From Lunularia cruciata (taxonomy: Eukaryota; Streptophyta; Marchantiopsida; Lunulariales; Lunulariaceae), in contig OX419761.1 of assembly GCA_948567375.1 (NCBI GenBank), positions 15,910,243-15,974,242 of the forward strand: a DNA stretch of 64,000 nt. The letters run 5' to 3'. The position numbers and the translations under genes were made by a program. Positions 24,901 through 35,654 of this stretch are shown piece after piece. Position 1 is the stretch's first letter. The number at the start of each line of letters is the position of its first letter. The notes beneath the pieces are model-generated. The model was not told where the DNA came from, searched no databases, and saw only the letters and a list, made by a program, of their open reading frames with translations.

Positions 24901-25590
24901 TCTCGAAATTATATCATCAAATTTTATATCTGCTTTAAACACAATTCATCTTCATTTTAGGGCGTAAAGTATCAAAGCACTGAACAGACCACTTATAAAG
25001 TTGTTTCATGTTTGCATTTCCCTCTCATTTCAATTGATCTCCGATCAGATTAGACATTATTACAAATCTATCTCAAGTGAGAAAATTGGTGGAGAATGTT
25101 TGCTATACTTGCATGCAGCTTCTTTTGTTGTTTTATATGAATTTTGTTACGCTTTGATAAACTTTTACACTTGCACATTACATTGAATAGGCAGTTGTTG
25201 GTATATCTTCTATTTTGAAGTTATATGTAGATTTTTATTTTTAAAACTTTTCCTTTGATTGATAAATATATGTACATTAGTTATAAAGATATCAACTAAC
25301 ATCTTATTCAAAAATTTATTAGATTGATATTGGTTATGAAATTATAATAAATTTATATATGAGTTATTATAGTTACGAATATAAAATTTTACTTTTGTTA
25401 GTAAAAAATTTATGATTTTTTAGCAAGTAAATTATTACAAAATTAAATATTTTGAAAATAAATATTAAAATAAAATAAGACGATCTAAACTTTACTAAAC
25501 TAAACTAAACTAAACGTCTAAGACAGAGTATGTATAATATAAAATTATATCAAACTTTTTATCTTATGAAATAATATGATAATAAATATT
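21950..25590. repeat. Block A of a segmental duplication (non-coding part)
   Basis: Aligns collinearly with 47380-48707 plus 50217-52770. Landmarks: CCAATCAGATTTG (22216 and 47637), GCCTCCGAAGACTAGTTAG (22459 and 47854), AATCAATCCATTTCC (23651 and 50544), CAGTTGTTGGTATATCTTC (25192 and 52391). Block A lacks the LINE insertion present in block B and so preserves the empty target site at 23358-23367. It also lacks a 244-bp GC-rich insertion. No gene recognised. Confidence 0.75.
24760..24780. repeat. (TAATG)n microsatellite
   Basis: Four TAATG units; the paralogous place at about 51960 has only two, so it expanded after the duplication. Confidence 0.8.
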
Positions 25591-25990
25591 ATTTTTATCA
25601 TTATCATTTATGAAAAATAATAATTTATTTTTATTATTTTATTATATTTATCGAATTAAAATTTAAAAAATAATCATCTTTTATATAATATAAAAATAAT
25701 TTATATAAAAACAAGATTAAAATTAAAAAAAATTAACTTAAAATCACTTAAAATAATAAAAATTTAATTTTATCAAAAAAATATTTATTAAAAATAAAAA
25801 ACTTTATAAATTAATTAAATATTTTAATATTTAAATTAATAATAAAAATAAAAATATATTAATTTAATATTTATATTTTCGAAAAATATATAAAATATAA
25901 TAAATTCCTTTATTAACATACGTTATATTTATCATTTAAATATTTTATAACAAATACATAAATAAATATATTTATTTATTTATATTTTCG
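25200..25990. other. Extremely AT-rich tract
   Basis: Almost pure A/T runs for about 800 bases, with a (CTAAA)n tract at 25495-25515. The first 400 bases align with 52400-52760, where many positions have C or G that are T or A here. So this is a decayed copy rather than a random AT-rich filler. No open frame of interest. Confidence 0.7.
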
Positions 25991-26609
25991 CACATCTTAA
26001 ACTTTTGAACGATCTATTGTTCCTCCATTAATGGAGGGACATCTGTTTATAAAGTGTAAGTTGGAACAGGGGAGCATACGATGGAGAAGAGTTTCACGTC
26101 AAAAGTAGAGGGATCTACGACTGATCTGTTTGTAGAGTGAACAGCGGAGCACACGATGAAAGAAAGAGAATTTCAAGTAACAGGAACAAGGGGCTACGTC
26201 GTATGTGAGTTTCTACTTGGAAACAGGAGGGGCAGCTACGACTGATACTTCCGGGAAGCAACACGATGGAAGGATCATAAGAACAAGGGTCACGTCGTTT
26301 GTGAGTTTCTGCTCGGAAAGATTACAATTAACGCGATTGACAAAGTGTGCAATTTGATTATTTTCAAGGTCTAAAATTAATATTCTATGATTACTTGTAG
26401 CATATGTCGCGTCTATGGTATATGGCTCCATAGCTCGAAACTCAAATGTGGCTCAACTCCAGTCGAAGCTGCTCCAAATCCCAACATCACTTGAAATCCG
26501 CGAGCATTGGGCTCAAGACTAGAATTAAACAGATAGACCACAGCAAATATTCAAACCACATTTCTACCATTCTGCATTGGCTATTATATAGCATTCATTT
26601 CCCTAGGTG

Positions 26610-27110
26610 GTTTGACGATCTCGTGGTCCTCCACACAGTCGCCGACGAGGGAGATTGCATAAATCCGTGCAGAAACCTGTAATCTCGATCTCTATTTCTC
26701 TCGGAGAGTGCAGGACCTCATGATCGTCCACGCAGACGCCGACGAGCGAGATCGCAGATTTCCGCACAGACTCCTGTAATCTCGATCTTTCATTCAATTT
26801 CTCTCGGAGGGTGCAGGACCTCATGGTCGTCCATGCAGTCACGACGAGCAAGATCGCAAAATTCCGCACAAAATCCTGTAATCTTGATCTTTCATTCAAT
26901 TTCTCTCCGAGGGTGTAAGACCTCATGGTCTTCCATGCAGTCGCCGACGAACAAGATCGCAGATTCCCGCAGACTCCTGTAATCTCGATCTTTCATTCAA
27001 TTTCTCTCCGAGGGTGCATGAGCTCATGGTCCCCCACACAGTCAGCCGACGAGAGAAATTGCAGATTTCCACAGACTCCTGTAATTTCGATCTTTCACTT
27101 GCTCTGGAAT
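26610..27110. repeat. Tandem array, about 100-bp unit, five copies
   Basis: Unit starts at 26621, 26718, 26821, 26923 and 27024. Each contains TCATGGTC-like, GCCGACGAGC-like, TCCTGTAATCTCGATCTTTC-like and TCTCTC(G/C)GAGGGTG-like blocks. Single units occur near 31555-31640 and 40980-41070, so this is a local expansion. Short open frames crossing it on both strands are artefacts of the repeat. Confidence 0.85.
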
Positions 27111-27829
27111 ACCTTCTAGAGGACAAGTCGACTGCTTAGAGGCGTTCTTCCATTTGCAGAACTTTTCGGTAGCTACCTCTACTTCTGGAGCATTTTGCTG
27201 AAACCGACGTTATTGGAAATGAGAGTTATCTTCCTCAATGCACCTGAGAGCCGAGCAAGGCCAGTCGAAACTAATATAGAAAAGGAAATCCTCGAAAGTC
27301 CATCAACCTGAGATTCAGTAGCTATACTATAGAGTTTGCTTCTAGAATATATTTAATTGAACCGATTGAATCTGTTGTAATATATGATCTTATCATTTCA
27401 GGAATTCAAGTTCCTGGAACTTGGCTGCGAAGTGTCCACTACTACTGTAACTGTAAATCGATTTCAAGTCTTACTCAAAGTTGATGCTTGCCGCTTTCTA
27501 CGGGTCAGTACAGCCATTCTGCTTGCACAATCCCATAAGCACTGTCGACATTCTATTCCCTGAGACATGAATATTGTTCTTCAGGGGAGTTTAACCCAAT
27601 AATACAATATGAAGTCAACCTCCACAGTTAATGCATCAAACGGCAGATGCTGCTCTCATCCATAGCTTCATATAGAGGAGTTTAAGTTTAGTATATCAAT
27701 CAATCTGCAATCAATCTCCTCGGAATAAGTTCCAAATCGCTGACGCTGCACTCATCGATCGCCTTGAACGGATACGCCGACAGTGCAGGTGGATCTCATA
27801 GATATCAATTCTTTCTTCTCGAATTCTTA

Positions 27830-30430
27830 AGGTAACTTGATTTGTCCCATAATGGATGACTGGTCGTATTCCATTGGAGCTTGGTGCAATGATGAAAGTG
27901 AGAGTCCTGAGTTAGTTCAGAATGTGCTTTACGGCAATAGTCCCGTCTCATTGAGCATATGCTCTGGCTTACATCAGCTTGATTTGAGCGTTAACAACTT
28001 GACAAGAGACATACCGTTGAAGCTAGGGGAATTGGCAGAGTTGCAATTGTTATGGTTGCATAACGATTCGCTTATTGGTCCTATGGCCGTCTCATGGAGC
28101 AAATGCTCACGTTTACAGCAGCATGACTTGAGTGTAAACCATTCACAGGAGAGATACTGACGGAGATGGGGAAATTAGGCGATGTTCTCTATGACCACCT
28201 ACGTACAGGAGGAATACCGACAGAGCTGGGCACTTGAAAGACTTGCAGAGTTTACTCTTGAATGACAATCCACTTCTAGGTGCTATTCCCGTCTCATCGA
28301 GCAAACGCTTACTGTAACAGCAACTTGATTTGAGCTTCAACAGCTCGATTGGATAAATGCCGGCAGAGCTAGGAGCATTGGAGTTTAAGCAGTTGTGCTT
28401 ATGGGGGAGTAAACTTACCGGCGCTATCCCTGCATCACTCAGCAGATGCTCGACGTTACAGCACCTTCCGCTGACAGTAGACTATTTGACAGGAGAGATC
28501 CCAGTTGAGCTAAGAGAGTTGCGGAATTTGCAATTTTATGCTTGTATAAGAATTCACTCACCGGTATTATTCCTGTCACACTGAGCAAAACCTCACGCTT
28601 ACAGCAGCTTCATTTAATAATAACAGCTTGACAGGCTACATAACGGTTGAGCTAGGAGCGTTGAGAGAGTTGCAGGCCCTTTACGATTAGTCCTTGTGGG
28701 TGCATTAGTCTCACAACACAACAGTACGAATGGTGAGTGAGATTATTAAGGTGCAATGCCGGTTGAGCGTAGTTTATGAGACTTAACAACGTGAAGTAAA
28801 CAATGACGAGAATAAAAATAAGTATCAAAACCAGGTCCAACATAATATGAGTATTTCTTTTTCAAATTTAGAACGGTGCCATCAAACACTTCTGAACCAG
28901 GTCAGAGGAACAATTAAAAATGTTTTCCAAAAGGAGTAATAACATATAACAAGTATTTTTATATTGGAATGCTAAATCTTCAAGGAAACAAAATAGAGCC
29001 CTTGTGGATCTTTGTTTAAGGTCTCAAATGGAGTTGTATCCTGATGGCAATGGACTAACAGGTACTATTCCACTTTCATTAGAAAAATTCAACAGGCTGC
29101 AGGCATTTGATCTGATAGCAATCTGATGGGGAAGGTTTATCTGGAGCTAGGGCAGTTGACAGATTTGAAGAATCTTATCCTCTACGAGAATGAACTCACT
29201 GCCAGCATTCCAGTTCCCTAGCAAATTGCTTTCAGCGAAAGTGGCTTGATCTGGCTACAAACAACTTAGCAGGAGAGATACCGTCAGGGCTTGGGGGCTT
29301 GATAGAGTTGCGGTGTATGTACCTGGAGGACAAAGGAATTCACAGGTACTATCCCCTTATCGATAGGGCAACTTTGGAGGTTGCTCCCTCTCCGGATTCG
29401 TGGAAAGCCGGCTTTCCACTAATCGAATCACAGGTTTCATTGATCTCTGGGTAAATGCTCGACATTGGGGATTCTGCAACTCCATATGAATCGACTTTCA
29501 GGATCGATACCTTTGAGCCTCGGTACTCAAAAGACCTGACAGCATTGCTGGTGTTTGGAAATCAGCTTTCTGCCATTATTCTAAAAATTTGGGTTCCTCT
29601 CTACATGCTCTGGAAAATCCTGATACAGTACTTCTGACAATCAGCTGGAAGGTCATATACCACATAACGTCGGCAGTTTAACCTCGTTAGTTCAACTCCG
29701 ACCTGGCCACAATAGAATCAATGGACTCCTTCCAAGTAGTCTCGGTCGGAACGAGAGCTCACTGGAAATTCTCACAGTTGCAAACAATCTGATCAGCGGT
29801 CCAATTCCTGCTTCTTTAGGTGATTGGATTGCGTCGCTGACCACTCTCCAGGTCCTGGACCTCCCAAACAAAAGGTTTTACGAGTCTCTCCTAGAAAGCT
29901 TATCAAAGTTGCAAGATTTCACACGCTCAAATGAAACAGCATTAGGTTCAACAGCAGTGGGGAGATGCTTAAGGAAAACTTGGTGGTGTTTGGGCTAAGG
30001 GCCAAGATCTCCATCTGGAATACTTGGTATCATTTCGAACTTCCTTTGACATATCCCGAAATTGACCGGGAGGATACCGGTGAGCTTTGCGCAGTATACG
30101 AATTTGAGTTATCTCAATGTGAGCTTCAACGATTGAGAAGGGTCGATTCCTATTTCTACCCAACTTCAGTAGATGAAGGAGACAATGTTCGAAGGAAATC
30201 CTGGACTCTGCGTTTTGCCCATGTAGAGAGTCTTCGAAACCTGGGAAAGTCAATCCCGCAGTGTCGAGAGCTAAGGATATCCATGACAAATTGCCATAGA
30301 GGGTCAATGCGTTGGTCTCGTTTTCTGCCTGTTTAGTGAGACTCGTAGTAGGCTTTATTGTTTCAGTAGCAGTTCTTTGCTTCGAAGCGTTTAAGACGGT
30401 TCATGTTTCAGTAGCATTTCTATGGGGCCT
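27830..30430 (+). pseudogene. LRR receptor-like kinase, ectodomain and membrane segment only
   Basis: An intact gene would be a plasma-membrane LRR receptor kinase. Broken frames encode LRRs of the extracellular plant type: LDLSVNNLTRDIPLKLGEL (about 27980-28035), then LTGAIPASLSRCS and LTGEIPVELREL near 28420-28520, and further LRRs to about 29900. At 30185-30211 lies FEGNPGLC, the paired-Cys motif that closes such ectodomains. A hydrophobic stretch ALVSFSACLV then VVGFIVSVAVL follows near 30315-30380. No kinase domain was found downstream. Many stops and frameshifts, plus a repeat inserted at 28780-29005. A paralogous remnant lies at 52877-53970. Confidence 0.8.
28780..29005. repeat. Dispersed MITE-like repeat, copy 2
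   Basis: Inverse of the repeat at 6955-7190; its left half matches the left arm of the foldback at 53995. It interrupts the LRR receptor-kinase pseudogene. Confidence 0.6.
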
Positions 30431-30789
30431 CTATACATCGAACGTAAATTTACATCCTTCCAGGACAGTTCAATCGTTTAAAGACAATCACGAGTGCACT
30501 ATTTTCTCGAACACTATTTGTCTGTATTGAGATATTCGTGCAAATGCCACCACTGCAGATAAATGAGATTCCAATTTCTGATATGCAATATCAGACACTC
30601 TCTCTGAACTCTCTAAACTCCCTAAACTCTCTTAACGATATTGATATTGATCTATCACCCGCAACAATCACCAAATTCCACACCCAAGGAATAAATAATA
30701 TACTAACATTTTAGAATTTGAAATGATGCAACTGTTCATCATCCACTGTTCTTGTATTGACTGATACTTCTGCTCGTGGAGTACAATTC

Positions 30790-31290
30790 TAGAACAGGGG
30801 AGAACATTATGAAAGAGAACGTTGGCCCGCGAAAACAGAGCCCATGTCATTCGTAGATGCTACTTGAAACTCTCACGAAATCAATTGAGAAAGATCGGTG
30901 GTTATTCTCAAAGACTAAAGCACATTATGAAAGAAGAACGTCGGGCCGAGGAAACAGAGCCTAGGTCATTCGCATGGTTTACTTGAAACACTCACAGAAT
31001 CAATTGAGAAAGAGATAGGTGGATGTTCTCAGAGACCAAAGCACATTATGAAAGAAGAACGTCAGGCGGCGAAAACAGAGCCTACGTCATTCGTAGGGGT
31101 TACTTGAAACACTCAGAGTCAATTGCGAGAGAGACCGGTGCTTGTTCTCAGAAACCAAAACACATTATGGAAAGAGAACGTTGGGCAGCGAAAACAGAGC
31201 ATCTGTCATTCGTAGGGGATACTTGAAATACTCACAGAGGTAGCTGAGAAAGAGACCGGTGCTTGTTCTCAGAGACCAAAACTGGTGTTA
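30790..31290. repeat. Tandem array, about 120-bp unit, four copies
   Basis: ACATTATGAAAG-like unit starts lie at 30804, 30922, 31043 and 31162 (spacing 118, 121, 119). Each unit carries GAACGT..GGGC, ACAGAGC, TCATTCGTAGGGG-like and TACTTGAAA..CTCACAGA blocks. The paralogous position at about 40640-40745 has a single unit. Confidence 0.85.
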
Positions 31291-31369
31291 GGGACCAAAC
31301 TGTGTGTACATCGGTGATCGGACATGTTCCATCTGTAGTTGTCCAATCCCTAGTATCAGCTCCATAGCC

Positions 31370-31760
31370 AAAATGTGACGCAAGTCCAACCAAATCTGCT
31401 GCAAAATCCAGCATCACATGAAATCTGCGACTTCTTGGCTTCCGTGATCAGAACCAAACAGTTGACAACCTCCATACCCCAAACAGACCACAACAAAGAA
31501 TCACACCACATTTCCACCATTCTGCATGGTGGAAATGTGACATCCTCTCTCGAGGGTCATCGTCTTCCGCCCAGCAAGGGCCTGGATTTCCACAACTCCT
31601 GTGATGTCGATGTTTCAAGGCTTTGGCAATCCTTCTGAAGTCCTTAGCGACAAGTGGACTGCTTAGCGGTGTTCGTCCATACGGATTCCACAACTCATGT
31701 AATCTCGATCTTTCTTCAAGGCTCTGGCAATGCCTTTTGCAGGATGTAAGGACAAGCGGA
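31370..31760. repeat. Dispersed non-coding module, copy in block A
   Basis: Matches 40800-41120 (GCAAGTCCAACCAAATCTG, then CTTCCGTGATC.GAACCAAA, then CTGCATGG) and more weakly 26440-26640. Includes one unit of the roughly 100-bp repeat. Confidence 0.65.
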
Positions 31761-31770
31761 CTGGTTAGCC

Positions 31771-31852
31771 CATTTTACCTCTTGTGTCTTTTCCTTGTAC
31801 GGCTCGATGGGATCTTCCCATCCTTCTTGTTATCCTGCACGGTCAGCTTTTC
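31771..31852 (+). mobile_element. LINE 3'-tail fragment
   Basis: Matches the sense 3' end of the LINE at 32052-35641: TTACCT, CTTGTACGGC, GATGGGATCTTCCCATCCTT, then a diverged GCGGTCGCC-like end. It lies 200 bases from the full-length copy in opposite orientation. Confidence 0.55.
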
Positions 31853-32051
31853 TCTCCGTTAGCTATGTTTTCCCGTTGGTCCAACTTGGAGCTACTTGTC
31901 GGCACCGCTAATTCTAGGTATGACCAGCTGTCACTCTCGGCAGAGGTCTTCTTTCAGTAAGAGAAAAAGACATGCGATACTTGGAGATACTCTCGCATGG
32001 CGATTCCTGCATTGTCTTCGTGGTTAACATACAAAAATACCATAATCCGGA

Positions 32052-35000
32052 AAGAAAAAAGGCGACCGCGTAGGAAAAATGAAGGATGGGAAGACCCCAT
32101 CAGGCCGTACAAGGGAGAGACACAAAAGGTAACATGGGGCTAAGCCCCAATAGAGTCTGTATGAGAAATCTGCCCTACCACACCTAAGATATCCGAGCTA
32201 TGCAAGTCGTACGGTCTACACACAACTGGAGCATCCGAAGAAACATCACCTAATGTGATTGCTCTCCTATGGATTGCACCAGCCACTGCACTCTGTAGAG
32301 CAATGGATACACGCTGTCTAAAGTAAACTACAAAGTATGAGAGTGAGAGTGGTACCCCCTGCCGCCTAACATGATAAGCTCTCACGCACTCCCTGACAAA
32401 TGTGTCAAATGCCGTGTCCATCGCTCCATATAACTCCAAGGCTAGAGGAACAAAGAGGTGACCTCGCTGCATGCCCCTGTACTTGCAGACCTTGCGACCT
32501 GTTGCTGCACTCGCCGCCCATCCAGGGGGATGGGTAATCACTCCCTCCGAAACTGTATCTCGCGTAGGGTCCGTCACCACGACATCCGCTACTGTCACCT
32601 GATCATCTCGGACCAAGTATAAGTCTGCCCTGACACGTGTTGTCTGCAACGCATACGAACGCTCCCTCCAAGCCAAGTATCCACTCTCTCGTGCCATAGC
32701 AAACACTATGTCTCTAATGGCATCATGGGTAGCTATCCTCTGTCCTCCAAAAGGACACCGTGTCATGTGGACCGCCGCTGTATCTAGTGTAGAACCACAC
32801 TCACAAGTGAGTAGTGAAGATGCAGATGGGTGGACCAAACCTAGGCGAAACCTCATCGCTGTAGAGAAAGTAGCCGGTGCGAGTCGGAAAGCCCTAATGC
32901 ATGGTCGAGCTAGGATCCACGAGCCTGCACCCTTGCCGGAGCAAGAGCGTAGACGTGCTCTAGTAGCCTGAGGAATGGACGAGTCAACTAAGAGAGAATG
33001 TAGCGTATGCTCACACTGTCGCTCCATCAAGGAAGACTGTAGACCTCTAGTCCAATCTGACGATAGTGAAGCAAACGGTGGAAAACCCTCTCGTGCTCGT
33101 GGAGATAGACTATCTCTCGTCTGCCGCAATAACACCTGGAGAGAAAAGGATCCTCCCTCCACCTCTGTCACATAAGTCTCCAAAACCGGCCTATCAGCAA
33201 CCACAAAACAAGATGCAAGTAGGGGTGCCGAGAGAGCCCAACTACCCAAAAACGCTATAGGTGTCATCTCCTCCATAGAAAGCAAGCCAACCCCACCACA
33301 TGAGATCGGTAGAGCCGTCTGTCTACGTGCCAAATCCCCTGTCACACACTCAAAAGTCCCTGGTCCAATAATATCACCAAAGACTCCCATAATCCTCCTA
33401 TCAAATGCTCTCAGACGTGATAGGAAGGACGATGAGGGAGGAACTGTACGGATGAGGTAGGATGGTCGACGAGCAATACTGGAAGAGAGTATACCAAATG
33501 CCACCTACGGATCTCCTAGTAATGGAAGGTCATCCACATGGAGAACATCCTCTGCAAGAGCAGCGTCCAAGAAGCGTGTGACAAAATCCTCCGATCCTAT
33601 TGGCACTCCAAGAACACGAAGTCCCTCTGTGGATGTGATACACCCCTCTGGAAGCTCAAGGTGGGGAGGGATACCTAAAGGGGACCATGCCCTACACTTT
33701 GACACCTTGACTCTCAAGCCTACTAGATGTAGCTCGGTAGTCAAGTAGTCAAAGGCCTGCCTAATCTGATCTACAAGGCCTACGATGTGTGTATCATCTG
33801 CCAAGGATGGAAATACACAACCTGGCATGGCCAAAGTAGTAGACAGGAGAGCTCTAAAATGAGCCATGGCAAATAAGGGCCCCCCCAAAGGATCTCCCTG
33901 ACGTGTACCAACAACTGACTCCAAGACGGTGACTCCCTCCTGTGAACCACCATGCTCGTAGTAAAGGGAAGCAGGAGAGCCATAAAAAGACCGCACAAAA
34001 GGAATGAGACTCGCCAAGGATCCACCAGCCTCCCTAAGCTCTCTAAAGATGGATGCACGTGAGACGCTATTAAAAGCGTTCTCAACGTCCACCTGTAGGA
34101 CGACCCACTCCGGATGGATATCTAGGAGTGCTCTAATGCCTAGAGATATAGCCTCACATCCTCCAGGTGTAGCTACTCCAAACTGATGTGGACTAAGGTG
34201 CTGTCGAAAGTGAGAACGATGTTGAAGGACAATGGTACGACTGACCAAACGCAAAAAGATCTCTCCAATAGCAATCGGTCTAATGCCTCCCGTGTCCTTC
34301 TTGATCGCGAGAAGTCGACTAGCACCTAAGACCCGACTAACAGACATAGGAATATCTCCTCTTGCTACTGCTGCAGCCACCTGAAACAACTCGGTAAAAC
34401 CACTAGAAGGATCATCTGCCTAGAAGCAATCTCTAAGGTGCTCATAAACCATCCCTGACAAGCCTCCTGAGGAAAGGCGAGGGGCAGTGCACAATGCTTG
34501 TGCAAATAGCGACCTATCAAGACATAAAGGCTGCTCAGGCTGATAATCTAAGACCTCTAGTGGCAGTCCCTCTACTGCTATAGGATGCAATGAGCGTAGG
34601 GAAGAGATGGTCTCATCAGTAGGACTCGCTATAGACAGAGGGTGTAGCGCTCGTGCTGCTCTACTAAACTCTCCCGCCTGACCCAATGTCCTACATCGTC
34701 GTAATCGAGTGGAATCTATGGTATCCTATGGCGATGTCTGTCTCCTAAATCGTGTAGCCCTAACAGACTCCTCCTGAAGGGCTGCCTAATCCCCCGCTCG
34801 GAATCGACGAAATCTAGCCGCCACCTCTCTATGCCCCGCACGTCCCCCTCTAGCATAACGAAGACACCATCGAGGGAGTAGGAGGAATAGGAACCACGCT
34901 AACTCGTCCAAGGGATCACGTGCCAAACGATCCAATGGTAGGCGAAAAGCCTGTCTAGCCTCATCATGGAGTGTGCGGGGTAGCCTATGGAATAGACGTG

Positions 35001-35641
35001 GACATGGAAAACTAGTCTCAAATAACCCCAAAATGCAACCCGCCTGAGAAGCTAACCACTCCCACGACTCGATCGGTATCCTTGGAACGATCAACGAAGA
35101 TATAGAAGAAGCGTGCGTAATCCCAAGTGTCACTGCTGTCGATGTGGTCGCTCGTCTCACGTGGGCATCCCAAGTGGTCCAATCATAGTCCTTGTGCATC
35201 CTTCCCACATGGGTCTTTACCCCTTGCGAGGTAAAGCGTCGGTGACACACCGGGCATGGTGTATCCCGACCCGCTCTAGGCGACCCCACATGGGAAGGTG
35301 TAGCCATGGCTAGCACAAGAATAATGATAGTAACACATGATACTCCTCTCCATATCTCCCCATATCTGCAAAACCACAACCCCTCACATCCCAACTCACA
35401 TAAGAAAACAATCTCTCTCACAACCCTAAAATCTATAAACTCTCATAAATTTCAATTTCCGTCTCCAAAATTTTCAAATTAAATTCCCATGGAACTTAAT
35501 CATGAAAACCCAGAGATTAGAAATGAAAATTCACAACCCATCACTCTCAATGTATAATAATCACTCTCAACCCTAAAAAAAATAAAATTGGAACTTAGCA
35601 ATGAACTCCGAAAAGAATGGAACTTAGCAAATTTAAGTATA
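32052..35641 (-). mobile_element. Full-length non-LTR retrotransposon with restriction-like endonuclease
   Basis: A 3590-bp element. A direct repeat flanks it: ATAATCCGGA at 32042-32051 and ATAATCAGGA at 35642-35651 (9 of 10 match), the expected target duplication. The 5' UTR (about 35641-35308) contains GAGAGTGAT-type short repeats. One long ORF follows, then a short 3' UTR ending GGTCGCC plus a T-rich tail rather than poly(A). Related pieces: a 1.5-kb 5'-truncated copy at 48708-50206, a 5' fragment at 37620-38098, and short 3' tails at 8063 and 31771. A single ORF with an N-terminal zinc finger and a C-terminal RLE is the R2-like plan, unlike the usual plant L1 and RTE elements. Confidence 0.88.
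32140..35307 (-). pseudogene. LINE ORF: zinc finger, reverse transcriptase, RLE (four TAG stops)
   Basis: The protein would carry out target-primed reverse transcription. Start ATG at 35307 in good context (GCCATGG); about 1055 codons in a single frame. Seen in order: C2H2 finger C-X2-C-X11-H-X4-H (C18, C21, H33, H38); RT motif A QVDVENAFNS (about 34089); TRQGDPLGG; the catalytic LADDTH box (33793-33804); a CCHC-type finger CECG..HMTRC (about 32755-32805); an endonuclease-like RADL..VADVVVTDP (32580-32630); and YHVRRQG. Four in-frame stops lie at 34786-34788, 34726-34728, 34420-34422 and 33505-33507. All are TAG, and the sister copy has CAG at the last. No frameshift seen. ALADDTH instead of YADD is an active-site variant of the box. 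Confidence 0.85.
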
Positions 35642-35654
35642 ATAATCAGGACAG

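Noticed and set aside
25495..25515. (CTAAA)n tract as an interstitial telomere
   Set aside because: Plant telomeres are usually CCCTAAA; this tract lacks the C run, is only 21 bases and lies in AT-rich DNA. Simple microsatellite preferred.
26603..27126. Repeated open frames on both strands with similar peptides
   Set aside because: The repeat period is not a multiple of three throughout and units differ by frameshifts, so the frames follow the DNA array and not a protein.
29965..30336. 123-codon frame near the receptor-kinase membrane segment
   Set aside because: It is a shifted frame across the FEGNPGLC region; the recognisable residues are in another frame.
32708..33260. Plus-strand open frames over the LINE
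   Set aside because: Antisense shadows of the LINE ORF.
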